Positions 44,898 through 56,947 of a stretch of 64,000 nt of DNA are shown here, in pieces. A program made the position numbers and the translations under genes. This DNA comes from Paguma larvata (lineage: Eukaryota > Chordata > Mammalia > Carnivora > Viverridae). The stretch is from assembly GCA_030068075.1 (NCBI GenBank), contig CM057843.1:35931332-35995331 (forward strand), written 5' to 3'. Under the pieces are notes generated by a model. That model had not been told where the DNA came from and did not search any database. It saw only the letters and a list, made by a program, of their open reading frames with translations. Numbering within the stretch: the stretch's first letter is position 1; each line of letters starts with the position of its first letter.

Positions 44898-45102
44898 GGG
44901 AGCCTGGGTGGCTCAGTCCGTTAAGCATCCGACTTCAGCTCAGGTCATCGTCTCGCGGTTCGTGAATTCGAGCCCCACGTCAGGTTCTGTGCTGACAGCT
45001 CAGAGCCTGGAGCCTGCTTCGGATTCTGTGTCTCCCTCTCTCTCTGCCCCTCCCCTGCCCTCTGGAAAATAAACATTAAAAAAAAAAAAGAAAAGAAAAG
45101 AA
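44898..45102 (+). mobile_element. Felid SINE with TSD
   Basis: GGGGAGCCTGGGTGGCTCAG head. Duplicated target AATGCTGATG (44888-44897) and AATGCTGGTG (45103-45112), 9 of 10. A-rich tail with AAAAG units. Confidence 0.96.
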
Positions 45103-45199
45103 AATGCTGGTGACCTGGCGGCTGTGTGCCCTCCAGGACACCGGCTCTCTCTGACTCCCATCTTTCCTCTGTCCCTTGCCCTGTTCTCAAACAGGACAG

Positions 45200-45440
45200 G
45201 GAGGCAGGGCGGCCCAGTGGCGGGAACTCTGGAACCAGCCAGGAACAGACTCCTGGCTTGGCTGCTTGGGGCTCTGTTACCTCTGGCAGTTACTCGCCCT
45301 CTCAGAGCCTTGGCTTCCTCATCTGTAAAATGGGCTCATAGGAGCTCCTACTCCATAGGTTATTTCAAGGCTTTAAGGAGACAATGGGAAGAGCTTAGCA
45401 CGGGGCTTTGTGGGTGGTCGGTGCTCAACTGAGGCCAGCC
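45200..45440 (+). mobile_element. MIR element
   Basis: GCCTTGGCTTCCTCATCTGT, AAAATGGGCTCATAGGAGC and CTCCATAGGTTATTTCAAGG plus the tail GTGGTCGGTGCTCAAC. Well preserved. Confidence 0.85.
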
Positions 45441-45714
45441 CTTTTTAGTCTGTTGGTACTGGGGCTAGGAGAAAACACAGTCACCGAGTCAGGAAGGTTT
45501 TGTTCGTTTTGACAGCTGCGCTATCACAGATGCATGCGGACGGGGAAGACTCCATGTGGGTCCTGGTAGGAGACGAACCTGGCCTGACGCCTTCTCCTAG
45601 CAGGGCCGGCTCTCTCTCTGTGACCAGAGCGGAGCTGATTCTACTCACAACAGCTCACGGGTTGCAACCACGTACAGTGTTCCTGGCACGGTGACATTTG
45701 AAGGCTGCAGTAAC
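45441..45714. other. Intron 1, nothing recognised
   Basis: Short unique interval between two MIR copies. No gene, motif or repeat supported. Confidence 0.4.
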
Positions 45715-45865
45715 TTGTTTACTCCCCCCAACAGCTCTCCGAAGACTTCCCCACTTATGATCCCATTTCATAGATGGTAAAAATGAGGCACAGAGAAGTG
45801 AATGAGGCCCCAGCATCACACGGCTGTGTGACAGAGCCAGGACGAAAACCCAAGCCGAATGATTT
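45715..45865 (-). mobile_element. MIR element, antisense
   Basis: GATCCCATTTCATAGATGGT, AAAAATGAGGCACAGAGAAG and CACACGGCTGTGTGACAGAG are reverse MIR landmarks. Confidence 0.75.
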
Positions 45866-45929
45866 CATAACCTGCCATCTCTGTGGTACGTGGCCACGAG
45901 ATGATCAAGAGTAGTGCGTGGAGGTGGAC

Positions 45930-46146
45930 GGGGCGCCTGGGGGGCTCAGTCCGTTAGCGTCCGACTTCAGCTCAGGTCATGATCTCACGGTTCCTGAGTT
46001 CAAGCCCCGCATAGGGCTCTGTGCTGACAGCTCAGAGTCTGGAGCCTGCTTCGGATTCTGCGTCTCCCTCTCTCTCTGCCCCTCCCCGTTCGTGCTCTGT
46101 CTCTCTCTGCCTCTCAAAAATGAATAAACATTAAAAAACTAAAAAA
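45930..46146 (+). mobile_element. Felid SINE
   Basis: GGGGCGCCTGGGGGGCTCAG head, GAGTTCAAGCCCC box B region, CTCTGTGCTGACAGCTCAGA and AATGAATAAACATTAAAAAA tail. Near full length. Confidence 0.96.
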
Positions 46147-46489
46147 ACATTAGCAGTGCAGGGAGCACCGCGTTGAGAAGAACGTAGACTGTGATCAGGG
46201 GAGCAAGGTACTGTGACCGATTAGCAAAGACTGCCGAGGACCCGGCTCTGTGCAGGCCACTCACTCGTCATGCCCTTGGCATCGTTGACTGGGAAGGATC
46301 ATTCTTGGATGCGGGGGCTGCCCTGTGGATCCTAAGATGCTTAGCCACCTCTCGGGCCTCCACTCACTAGTTGCCAGTAGCGCCGAGCTCCCCCAAATTA
46401 GAACGATCAAAGCTGTCTCCAGACAATGTCCCCTGGGGGGCAAAATCGCTCCTGGTTGAGAACCTTTGCAGGCAGTGGGGGATGGGCAA

Positions 46490-46665
46490 AAGAGCACTGA
46501 ACTCAGAGTCAAGAGACCAGAGTTCTACGCTTTCCCGTCACCGACCGGCCCATCACCTTGGAAACAGCCCTTCGCCTCCCCAGGCTTCAGGTTCTTTATG
46601 CGTCCAGTGTACGGGATGAAGTAGATGGTCCCGATGGTCCCTTCTAGAAGTTTACGATTCCACAC
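46490..46665 (+). mobile_element. MIR element
   Basis: AAGAGCACTGAACTCAGAGT, CAAGAGACCAGAGTTCTACG and GTCCCTTCTAGAAG fit a sense MIR (MIRb-like). Moderately diverged. Confidence 0.6.
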
Positions 46666-47287
46666 TATGATTCTCCTTCCCTCACCCAGGCCCTTCAATT
46701 AAAACGCTCAGGTTATTGGAGCACGACTTCCCACGAATCTGCGGAGGCAAACCAGCGGAAAAGCCTGGAATCTGCAGAGAGCTGTTTCACCCCCTCGGAG
46801 TTCTGTGTTTGCTCCTCATTAAAAGAAAGAAAGAAGCAAAGGGGGAAAAAACACAACTGAACCTCGGTACTGAGATTTCACCCAGGCAGCAGTTACCGAG
46901 CAGATACAAGTAGAAAAATCACAGAGACAGTAAATGAACACCCATTTCCCTGTGTTAGGAGAGAAAACGAGCTATCGGTTGGGGACGTCTCCCTGTCTCT
47001 GTTCAATTATGAATCTCGGCAGGAAGCCTGGAAAATCCCGGCCCACCCTGGAGCGAAGGGTTGGAGGAGGCGTGAGGCTGGCGCTTGGGTTCTTGAAGAA
47101 TTCACCAAGTGACAGGAGAAACTCGGATGGCGCTTGAAGGAGGCCGGGCTCCCGTTTTCCGCCAGAGGGCCAGGGCGAAGGGGCAGGCTGGGGCTGGGGG
47201 GCCAAGAGCCATCTCTGGGGTCCTCAAAAAAGGCTTATGGGGGAGGAGAGTTGGTTCAAGGGCTTGGTTTATCGGCCACTCATAGGC
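46666..47287. other. Intron 1 unique block
   Basis: AT-richer unique sequence at 46660-46990. No repeat or gene recognised. Confidence 0.4.
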
Positions 47288-47302
47288 AGGAGGGCCTTTT
47301 TT

Positions 47303-47530
47303 TTTTTTTAACTTTTTTTTTTTAATTTTTTAACGTTTATTTATTATTGACAGAGAGAGACAGAGCATGAGCATGGGAGAGGCAGAGAGAGGGAGACACA
47401 GAATCCAAAGCAGGCTCCAGGCTCTGAGCTGTCAGCACAGAGCCCGACGCGGGGCTCGAACTCACAAACTGCGAGATCATGACCTGAGCTGAAGTCGGAT
47501 GCCCAACTGACTGAGCCACCCAGGCGCCCC
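47303..47530 (-). mobile_element. Felid SINE, antisense, with TSD
   Basis: Target AGGAGGGCCTTTTT occurs at 47288-47301 and 47531-47544. T-rich tail with two T runs at the left, head complement CCACCCAGGCGCCCC at the right. Confidence 0.97.
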
Positions 47531-47589
47531 AGGAGGGCCTTTTTGATTGGGGGGGAGGAGAAACCACCGTTTCTACCCCATGCTGGCCT

Positions 47590-47700
47590 CGTGTGGTCCC
47601 CTTTCCTTCTTCCTCACGGCAACTGTGTGAGGTCCGTGCGTATCCCCACATTACAGATGAGGAAACAGAGATGCTGTATAATTAACCAACTGGCCTGATG
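47590..47700 (-). mobile_element. MIR fragment, antisense
   Basis: CAACTGTGTGAGGTCCGTGC and CCACATTACAGATGAGGAAA are a reverse MIR middle. Confidence 0.7.
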
Positions 47701-50534
47701 AGGGTTCTCCCAGGGGACTCTCTGTCCCTGTCCCCTAGGCTCTCTGGTCTCCCAGGAGCCCACGCTCATTTTCATGTCTCGTCAGAGCATTGCACGCTCA
47801 CCCGGAGGAGTGAAGTATGACCCGGGCCCCGGAAACCACATAAACTGGGTTGAGATCTCTTTCCAACCGTTGGTTGGGGGTTGAGAATTCTCTTGATTGT
47901 AGCCACAGAAAGCAACTTCTCCTGGCTGCCTTCCCAAAGAGGACTTTGCTGGGTGTGGAGGGCCCAAGGGATTGAGGGAGTTTAGCAGCAGGCCACTGAA
48001 AACCCTCTCTTTGTGAACCCCCCAGTGTCCCTTGGCCCCCGGGTCTCCTCTGCATTTGATCCAAAATCCAGACTCTCAAAAGAACTTCTGACTGGTCAAG
48101 TTCTTGGTTCAACTGCGTGTCCAGGATTCCCGGCTGGGAGCAGGGCCACCCAGCGTGGCCACCCGGGAGAACTCTGTGTGAGGTGCCCATCCCAGAGAAA
48201 GGTGCCCTCCGCAGGGACTCCCTGGAGGTATCTCAGAGCCTCGGGATGGGCTGAGTGCCAGGCACGCGGCCCGCCCTTTCTGTCCCCGTCTGTCTGGCCC
48301 CACCCCGAGTCCCTGCCCAGCTACGTAAGCACAAGATTCCTAGAATCCACGTCCTAAAGAGCTGCCTCAGTTTACCAGAGTAACTTTGCTCTCCGGGTCC
48401 CGGGTTTGCAGAGAGAGAGTGAAGGCACAGATAGAGTTCTCTGTGGGAACCCCGCTGCCTGGGGGAAGGGCCTTAGCAGGCGCTGAACGGGAGTCTAGCC
48501 CCGTTGAAACGGGGGCCGTCTTCCTTCTGTTGCTGCTGACCATTGACTTCTCTCACCCGGACTCCTCCAGCCCCGCTCCCGACTCCGCTAGTCCAGGGAA
48601 ACTCCCTTTTGGACCTCGCAGGTCACCCGGCCTGCTAGATGGAGGAGGAGGAATCCTCCTGGAGACAGAACCCCATGCCCCCGCCCTCTGGTTATGCAGA
48701 TGAGAGCTGAGGGAGGAAGCCCGGGTCCGAGTCGAAGTGCAATCCATTCTTCTCGGCTGTCACCCGTCACTCCTCAACGTGGCTCTCTCCTTGGTGCTGA
48801 CAGTGGGCGAGGGGCGAGGCAGGCGGAGGCCCGGGTCCCCCGCGGGCCTCCCCGCCCCACGCTCCTGGCAGCGGCCACACCGAGGCTGCCACGGCCCCCT
48901 GGCACCTGCAGGAAGCCGCGAGTGAGTCCGAGCCAGGGTTTCAGCGCGTCCCTCCTCACGAGGCGCGTCAGCATGAGGGAGGCGATGAAGGGGCGCTTGT
49001 TAATCCTGGGGGAGCAGAGCCTGTGACCTCCCGGGCAGCTGGGCTCCTCTGGGATGCAAACAACAACCCCCGCGGGGCCCCTGGGCAGGACGCAAGCCTG
49101 ACAGGTCACCGTACACCCAGCCAGGCTGGGAATAAAATCACAGACACACAGAGCCTCCGGGGACTCGGGCTCCCTGAATTAGTCACGAGGAGACCTGCTC
49201 CAGGTGCGAGAAAGCGCCCAGTGGCACCTCGGAGCCGACGGCATGAAACCCAGTCCCCTCCCAGGGTGATGCAGACGCCTCCATGGCTGTAGCCCCACCT
49301 CCCTTCTTCAGCCTCAGTTTCTCCTCACCATGTGTGCTTTCTTCCGGAAGCTCACTCCCCGGAGCTGTCCCAGACACCACCCATCCAGCACTTCTGTTTA
49401 ATTCTTTGAAACTCCATGAACCACCCCCCCCAACTTCCCTCACAGCACGTGTCCCCGGCTCGCTTGCTATAAGGTGATGGGTGCGTTCACCTCCCCGACG
49501 GGGCTGTAAGTTCTGGCCGGCAAGAGCCACGTCTTTGGGCTCCCACGGGGCTGGCATCAATCAGTGAACACTGAGCTAAAACAAAGGACGGACAAAGGGT
49601 CAAATCAACGGACCATGTCTCTATCAAAGGAAAGTTCCCGAACAGGCCCTAGAGGCACAAGGAGGCACCACGATGACTCTAAGCTCTGGAAAGAAGGAAG
49701 ATCACGTGCGAAATGTGCCCCGGGCAGTGGTGGCAGGTGTCATGACGCCCAAAGGGACTCCCCAGGCTCTGAATCCCAAGCGCTTGGCCATGGAGAGGAC
49801 CTGGAGGGCCCGGGTCTGGTCTGAAGACGTCCCCAAGAAACTATCCATTCGCCCTCACAACGTCCCCAGGATGGATCCTTCTCAAAGTGCTTTCACCAAC
49901 ACGGGTCCCATTGGGCCTCCCTTTGGCTCCGAAAGATCATAAAGATATTTCTCCATTCGCCGGCTGAGGCATAGCTCTCCCAACTTCCCCTCGGCAGCCT
50001 AGGTCAGCTCCCCGAGGAAGATCTCTCTGGACTCCTCACTCAGACCTCTTCCCTCAGTCATAGCTGACGACACTGAGGAGTACAGGGTGGCCCCGCATCT
50101 GGGAAGAAGAGGACCTGAGTTTTTAGAGAGCAGATACTCCCCTGCATCCGAGGGTCCAGCACCAAGCACCTAGCAGGCACTCACTAAACATCAGTCGGAT
50201 GAAGAAACCGAAGGTCATAGTGGCGTAACGGGGTCTCACGGAGAGTCGCTCCGAAGCCGGGGAGCTGGGGCGCCCCCGGGAAAGTCGAGCCCAGCCCACG
50301 CTGCCTCTTGGAGCCTGCGGTTTCTTTCCAGGAGCCCATAGAGTGGTTTCCCAACAGCCCGCCTCGCTGCAGCTGGAGGGAGGCCAGCGCGTGGGAGGAC
50401 GCCCGAACGTGCCAAGTGGGGGAGCACCGCCATCGGGAGGCTTCTCTGAGATGCGGGCGTGGAGGTGGAAGAATCCTGAGAGAAGTCCGAGGGGGGATCC
50501 AGGGAGCTGGGGGGGGGTGCGAAGAGTTCGAGGG
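47701..50534. other. Intron 1, long unique block
   Basis: About 2.8 kb with no SINE and no confident older repeat. GC-rich through 48780-48960, with a small AT-richer part near 49130-49190. No coding, RNA or conserved motif could be supported. Confidence 0.45.
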
Positions 50535-50682
50535 GTGGGAGAATTCCCCCGTTGAAGTCCTAACCCCAGTACCTCAGACCCTAGTTGGAGGCAGGGTCTT
50601 TACAGAGATAATTAAGTCAACATGGGGTCATTAGCATAAGCCCTAAACCGGATGGCTGCGTCCTTATGAAAAGGCAAAACTT
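50535..50682 (+). mobile_element. MLT1-like LTR relic, left part
   Basis: CCTAACCCCAGTACCTCAGA, GGCAGGGTCTTTACAGAGAT, AATTAAGTCAACATGGGGTC and CTGCGTCCTTATGAAAAGGC. The element is interrupted here by the SINE at 50683. Confidence 0.8.
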
Positions 50683-50866
50683 GGGGGCTCCTGAGCTGTT
50701 CAGTCAGTTAAGCATCTGACTTCGGCTCAGGTCATGATCTCATGATTCATGGGTTCAAGCCCCGCATCGGGCTCTGTGCTGACACCTCAGTGCCTGGAGC
50801 CTGCTTCAGATTCTGTGTCTCCCCCCTCCTCTCAAAAATAAAGAGACATTAAAAAAATTTTTTTTA
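50683..50866 (+). mobile_element. Felid SINE inserted in an LTR
   Basis: Diverged head (GGGGGCTCCTGAGCTGTTCA), CTTCGGCTCAGGTCATGATC, GCTCTGTGCTGACACCTCAG and short tail. Splits an older LTR. Confidence 0.94.
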
Positions 50867-51130
50867 AGGAAAGGGTAAATTTGGAGACAGACTGGCACAC
50901 GGAGAACACCGTGTGAAGCCGAAGGCAGAAGTCAAGGTGATGTCTCTACAGACTGACAGACGCCAACATGGCCGGCAAACCTCCGATGCTAGGAGGGAGA
51001 CCCCGAATGGATTTCCCTCGGAGCCCTCTCCTATCCTGGCCTTCTGGCTTCCAGCACTGAGAGACAGTGAATTTCTGTTGGTCGGGCCACCCTGCTTGCG
51101 GTACTTTGTTACAGCAGCCCCGAGAATGGG
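50867..51130 (+). mobile_element. MLT1-like LTR relic, right part
   Basis: AATTTGGAGACAGACTGGCA, CCTGGCCTTCTGGCTTCCAG, CACTGAGAGACAGTGAATTT and CTTTGTTACAGCAGCC continue the element begun at 50535. Confidence 0.8.
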
Positions 51131-51588
51131 GACACACTGCCGCTCCACGCTGGAATGATCTCGCCCAAGGCCCCTCTGGCCGGACCTCTGGTCCCTCCCT
51201 CATTGGCAGACACGTCAAAGGACAGGAAACAGGGTCTCCCCAAAGGGAGTGCGCGGCTCGCGTTGCCCTGTGCTGCCTTTCTTCTTTCTCTACCCCTCGC
51301 CACCCTTACCCCACACACCTCCCTTCCGGAATGGCTGCCCACCAGGGCCTTCCAACCCCAGGTCACCCCCACGGAGACCGTGCGGTAAGGCCCCATCTCC
51401 TCAGCTTACCCAGCGAGACCCCCACACCCAGTCCCCCGCTGCTGCTCCGCACCCAGGCCATGCCATCGAAGGTTCCAGAACACGAAGCTGGCCTCCCTGC
51501 ACACCTTTGCCCCTCTGTGCCTTTTGCTTGCGCTGCTCACCGTAGCGACTCCTCTGTACACTCAGTGCACCTCAAAAATCCTAGCCTT
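51131..51588. other. Intron 1, nothing recognised
   Basis: C-rich unique sequence. The frame across it reads into the following SINE and is not a gene. Confidence 0.4.
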
Positions 51589-51715
51589 GGGGCATCTGGG
51601 TGGCTCAGTCGGTTGAGCAACCGACTTTTGATTTTAGCTCAGGTCATGATCCGAGGGTCGTCGGATCAATGAGCCCCAAGTCAGGCTCGGTGCTGAGCAT
51701 GGAGCCTGCTTAAGA

Positions 51716-51746
<31 letters not shown>

Positions 51747-51750
51747 AAAA
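51589..51750 (+). mobile_element. Older carnivore tRNA-SINE subfamily with TSD
   Basis: Body differs from the other copies: ACTTTTGATTTTAGCTCAGG, GCTGAGCATGGAGCCTGCTT and AAGACTCTCTCTC with (CT)n then A-tail, like the carnivore-wide SINEC type. Flanked by AAAAATCCTAGCCTT (51574-51588) and AAAAACCCCTAGCCTT, the match being imperfect. Confidence 0.88.
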
Positions 51751-52024
51751 AAAAACCCCTAGCCTTAGCCAAGTTCTGTCCTCGAGCCCCCCTGGCCGCT
51801 GCTGCCACCGTCCTGACCGGTGTGGGGCCCTGGACTCCCCTCCCTCCAGTCTGGGCACTCCACCCCCCAGCCTCACGTGTCAGCCAGTGGCCTTGGCCCA
51901 AAAGTCTAGGAAAACCAGTTTCCTTGCCGCTAAAGGGGGAGGGGGACCCGTACTTCCACACCATGCTCCAACCAACCAGAACAACTTGTAGTCCTGAGAA
52001 CACACTGCCTCCTTCTGCCTCAAG
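51751..52024. other. Intron 1, nothing recognised
   Basis: Unique GC-rich sequence between a SINE and a MIR. Confidence 0.4.
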
Positions 52025-52220
52025 AGTGATGGAGGTGTGAAGCCAGGAGGCCCTGGTTCGAATCCCGGCTAGGACACTTAGTAACAAATGGCATTACTCA
52101 CTCACCTACCTCCCAGGGCTAGTAGGAAGATGGACTGGGTTAATAACCCACAGGGGCTTAAATTAGTGCCTCGCATATAATAGCTACTAAGTAAACCCTT
52201 GCTGCTATTCTTACCATGAG
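52025..52220 (+). mobile_element. MIR element
   Basis: GGCCCTGGTTCGAATCCCGG, CTAGGACACTTAGTAACAAA, CACCTACCTCCCAGGGCTAG and AGTGCCTCGCATATAATAGC. Sense and well preserved. Confidence 0.85.
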
Positions 52221-55200
52221 GATAATACTCTTCCCACCTCCCCCACCCATCAGCCTCCGTTCTCCACTTGCTTCACAAGGTCCTGGGTCCTTTCTGGAAA
52301 GGCCTGTATCCTCCTGGAAAAGTACAGCGCTTCCATCCTACAAGCCGCTCCCACCCCTTCCCGCGGGAATTAGGGTCCGGGCTGGGGGCAGCTGACAGAG
52401 AAGCAGCTCTGGGAAGACACTGGAGAGAGGCGGTCCCGGGAGGCATCCACGGGGACGTGAAGGCTCGGGCACCCCCCGAGCTTCTCGCACACGCCCCACT
52501 CTCACACAAGGACTCGGTCCGCCTGGCCCTTGGACCAGGACCGTGACTGGCCCGCGATGACCCCCTTCACACAGCGCGCAATCGGGCGAAACCTCCTTCG
52601 CTGGGACCGGTGAGGAGACAGTCACTTCCAATGATCTTAAAGCCAATGGTAGCTATTGAGAAGAGCAAATGCCGTGCGATTACTTTCCGACGCATGCAGA
52701 TGACTTAGGCGGCTCTGCCGGAATGTTCTGGCGCACGGGTGGGTCTCGCCCTCCCCCTCCCCTGCTCGTCCTCCTGGCTGGGCCGCCTCCGTCAGCCGCC
52801 GGGCCTCCTCTGGGCTTTCTCTACGCCTCGCGTTAGCCCACGAGGGCGGAGGCGACGGGGATGAGGGGGCTGTGCTATCGTGTGTCTGAGCTGCTCTGCA
52901 GGGACATCTAGGACCCCCCCCCCTTGGCCCTCCCCACCCCAGCTTTGGGCCCAGCCGTAACTTCAGGACAGAAGCCTCCAATCCAAGGCGACTCTGATCC
53001 ACCCCCTCTCCCCCCTGCCTTCCAGCCCATGTCATTTCTCTTTTCCTCTTGTGTCGTCGGCGCCCCCGGACCTTGCTCTGTGAGGGCGAGGACGTTGCCT
53101 GAGACCTTGTAGCTCCAGCCCCTGGAAGATGCCCGGCACGGTGGACTGTGCTTGGGGTAAACACCGTCGGCGGGGGGGGGGGGGGGGGAGTGGTGCAGAA
53201 AAAGCCCCACTTGGCGCCCCCTTCGGCTGTATGCTCACCGTCGTCCTGTCTTTGGGCCACAAGGGGCCTTGCCACCTCAGGCCGCCTTCTCCCCACCTCC
53301 GAGCCGGGGCTGCCTTTTCCATCGCCTCTGGCTCCAGTGTCAGGAAGCCGTTTCCTCGAAGCTAACCTAGTGTCCTTGGTGGCCGGGTGGCTGCACGTCC
53401 TGCTCTGTCCTGGGGACACAGCCCAGCGGCCCCCCTGCGCTTGCTGAGGGGTCTTGGAAAGGTGGCGGCAGCCACTGCCGCGTGCACCCCAGGCGCGCCC
53501 CGAGCCTCTCCTTTAAAACGGGGCAAAGACTTTCCAGCCAAGGTCGAAGGCCCGGTGGCTCAGAGTCGGGCCTCCGCGGTGCGGCTCGGGAGGCCGGCCT
53601 TCCGACGTCCCTCATCCTCATCCTCCCGTCTGCAAGGGAGCGAGATCACGAAGCTGAAGTGGACCGACGCACGGACCCTTCCCCCCACATTAGCGTTTCC
53701 ATCCCAGCCCGAGCCTGGGGCTTGCACGCCATGCTGATGGGGTGTCTTGGGCGGCGGTCCTAGGGTTCAGGCACGGGGAAGGGCGACACGGAGACAGAGG
53801 GAAAGCCGGGGCCTGGGGCGTCCCTGCGGTGACCTCACTCGGCTGGGTCCTGTTGGGACCCGTACCCCAGAAGTAGGCAGGACGGACCCCCAGGATGGAG
53901 GATGGGCATGCTGGTCTGCCACCTCCCATCCTCCTGCTCAAAGGCTACCCCAGGGTGGGGGTCGGGGAGGTCCTCACCCCTCGATTTCCAGCTCTCCGGG
54001 TGGGCACGCAGCCCTCCGCCCCCGGCAGCGTACCCAGTGGCCTGGGTGAAAAGCGAGAAATGATTGGGGCACCGGATCGAGGGATGGGCGGGCGACACCT
54101 GCGCAGAGCTGGTTCCGGCCTCTGCGAACGTCTGATGTCACAAATGGGCAGGGAGGCAGGAGGGGGCGGAGGGCGGCGGTGCCCCACGGGCGGCCGCGGC
54201 TGCCTTGAGCGAGCGTCGGTGAGGAGCGGGGACACTCGGCAAGCCGTAAGGAGCCCACGGAGGAGCGCGGGTATCACTGTCGCCCTCTACCGCCCTTTTG
54301 TCCAGGCTTTGCCCAATCACAAGAGGCCTCTGCAGTGGCCCGTGACGGAGGCTTAGGTCAGATGCTGGCATTCTGGAAATTGAGGCAAGTGCCCAACTCT
54401 CCCTGCTTTGCCTGGGACTTTCTCTGCTTTGGGCCCAGGAGAGTCCCACGCCCCCATGCCCCCTCCCCCACCAGGCGTGGGGGCCGGTCACCCTCGATGC
54501 CCAGGGCGGCGCAGCCTGGAAGGAGGGCGACGGGGACGCGCTCACACTTTCCCTAGGAATCACAGATTCCATTTCTTTTTCTTCCGCTCAAGAAGCCCTA
54601 TTGGCTCGTTTTCAGACATTGTAGGAAATTCAGGGGGGGAAACATGTAAAGAAGCAAACTTTAATTCACTCCTAACCCTCTCGCCCAGAAATCAAACCCG
54701 GGACATGTTAAGCCTATTTCTTTCCAGATGTTTCCTATGCCTGCAGAAATGCCTTTCACGAAAGTGGTGTACGAGGTCCGTAAACGAAGGGCTGTATTCA
54801 CCTCTGCACGCGCTCCCGTATCTGTGCGGCACAAAGGAGGCCTGGGATCGCAGAGAAAGAGAGCCTTCCTCCAGCCCAGCTCCTGAGTTTTATGGATGGA
54901 GAAATAGCTCACCTGAGGCCCCCTGACCAACCAGGTCTGTTCACACCAGGGGTTCTCCTGCCCGTCAGGAGGGAGAGGGCCACCGCGTCTCTGGGAGAAC
55001 AGGCCAGCAACCGCAGGAGGGCCTCAGGATTCCTGCAGTGTGGCCCGTCCGGGATCTCATAATTAACCACCTTAAATACAGCTCCACAGGTAACACGGCA
55101 GACAGCCTGCTCGCGGAGAGGGAACGCGTGCGGAGTGGATTGGAAACGGCTTTCTCTCTTACCTTTCTCAGCAGCCATTCATTTTCTCCCTACCGAAGGC

Positions 55201-55980
55201 CTTGGGCCAACAGCAACAAAATTAAATCTGACAGGGATAAGTGTGAAGTCCTTAGGAACAGACGCTCCAGGCCACGAAAACAGGTTGGGGGAACGTGAGC
55301 GGGTTCTTGAGGAAGAAATCCCGGGAGCCCGAGGTGACACGAGAGGTCCCGTTAACAGAAGCATAGAGTCCAGAAGAGAGGAGGGGACAGCTCTGCTGTG
55401 CTCTGAAACGTTGGTTTGATGGCGGGAGCTGCGCTTCTCGGCACCGAGTGTTGGAAGCTGACCCGGAGCAGGGCGCCAGGCTCGGAACCATCAGTGAAGA
55501 AATGATGGAAGGAACCAAAGACGTTTGATCTGGAGAGGACGTTCATTCAGGGGACATATCCAAATTCTTGACTCTGGGGCAAGGAGCAATCTCTTTCACC
55601 ATCCACGTACCAAAGACAGGCGGTGCCTTCTTCTCCGCAGCCCCCCTTCTTTAGACTGGGGGTGGGGCCGGGCTTCCTGCCTGTTGATGAGGTCTGGTGG
55701 TGGGGAGGGGTCGGTGCCAACTGTTGGCAGCGGGTCGGGAGGGCGTCCCTTGTGCTCAGCTTTGGGCCCCACCCGCACACCCCGGGCAGCTGGAAAAGTA
55801 GTCTTGCGTCCATCTGTCGGACACAATTCTCCCCTTCAGCGATTCGAGGGGCCCGCCCGTGACAGGGGCTTCTCTTATTCCCGGGGATTATAAACAGCGC
55901 CAGTGGGCGGAGTTTTAGGGAGGCAGGTGATCGTTCAGGAACTTCAATGCTAAAGCTGTTTAAAAATGGAATGCCTCGGT
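52221..55980. other. Intron 1, long unique block
   Basis: 3.7 kb without felid SINEs. G17 run at 53172-53188. AT-rich island at 55050-55110 (CATAATTAACCACCTTAAAT). 55190-55510 may be an unassigned old repeat. Several frames above 100 codons show no recognisable domain. Confidence 0.4.
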
Positions 55981-56200
55981 GGGGCGCCTGGGTGGCTCAG
56001 TCGGTTAAGCGTCCCACTTCGGCTCAGGTCATGATCTCTCGGTCTGTGAGTTTGAGCCCCGCGTTGGGCTCTGTGCTGACGGCTCGGAGCCTGAAGCCTG
56101 CTTCCAATTCTGTGTCTCCCTCTCTCTCCACCCCGCCCCCCCACCCCCCCACCCCCACCCCCGCTCATGCTCCGTCTCTGTCTCTCAAAAAGGAATAAAT
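55981..56200 (+). mobile_element. Felid SINE, first of a five-copy cluster
   Basis: GGGGCGCCTGGGTGGCTCAG head, near-consensus body, C-rich middle expanded to a run of CCCCCCACCCC units (56126-56162), tail AAAAAGGAATAAAT. Confidence 0.97.
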
Positions 56201-56468
56201 GGAGAGGATTCAGGGCCCCGAAGGGGACATGCTCAGGTGGCCGGCAAAGTTGCCTTGAAGCCCGAGCCCGAGAGACTGCGTGCATTTCACTGCAGCTCAC
56301 GTGGACACGACTCGTTAGCCTTTGCCCCCGGCCCCCGTGGCTGCCCGAGGAGCAGGAAGCCCGCACACAGCTGTGGGCCGGGCACGCTCCCCTTCCTGGA
56401 AGGCTGTGCTCCACCCGGGAGCGAAGGAGGCACGCTGCATTTTCTCCCGCCCCAGCACACATGCGTGC

Positions 56469-56758
56469 GTGAGCTTCCTAGAGCTCTGTAACAAATTATC
56501 ACAAACCAGCTGGCTTGGAACAAGAGAAATGTATCCGTCACACTGTCACAGTGACCATAAGCCTGAAAGCAAGGTGTCAGCAGGGCCATGGTCCCTCGGA
56601 GAGCCCGGTGGGATCCTTCCTTGCCTCTCCGTAGCTTGACTTCCCTCGGCGTGTAGACACATTGCTCGTCTCTGCTTCTGTCCTCACGTGGCCTCCTCCC
56701 CGGCTTGTGTGTCTGTGTCCACATCTCCCTTTAAAAAAAATAATAATAAGGTCACCAG
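56469..56758 (-). mobile_element. MLT1-type LTR relic, left part
   Basis: GAGCTTCCTAGAGCTCTGTA, CAAATTATCACAAACCAGCT, GCAAGGTGTCAGCAGGGCCA and GTCCTCACGTGGCCTCCTCC in antisense order. Interrupted by the SINE at 56759. Confidence 0.85.
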
Positions 56759-56947
56759 GGGCACCTAAGTGGCTCCATCAGTTGAGCGTCCGACTTCGGC
56801 TCAGGCCATGATCTTACGGCTTAAGAGTTCGAGCCCCAAGTCGGGCTCTGTGCTGACAGCTCAGAACCTGGAGCCTGCTTCGGATTCTGTGTCTCCCTCT
56901 CTCTCTGCCCCTCCCCCAAATAAACAAACATTAAAAAAATTTTTTAC
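56759..56947 (+). mobile_element. Felid SINE inserted in the LTR, 13-bp TSD
   Basis: Flanked by ATAAGGTCACCAG (56746-56758) and ATAAGGTCGCCAG (56948-56960), 12 of 13. Slightly diverged head (GGGCACCTAAGTGGCTCCAT). Confidence 0.97.

Noticed and set aside
52637..53419. 260-codon frame on the - strand
   Set aside because: It contains a Pro run from the C/G homopolymer near 53172 and lacks any domain. GC-rich chance frame.
55981..56055. tRNA-like head with A-box and B-box
   Set aside because: It is the tRNA-derived head of a SINE. Cloverleaf pairing is not maintained, and the same sequence occurs in all copies.
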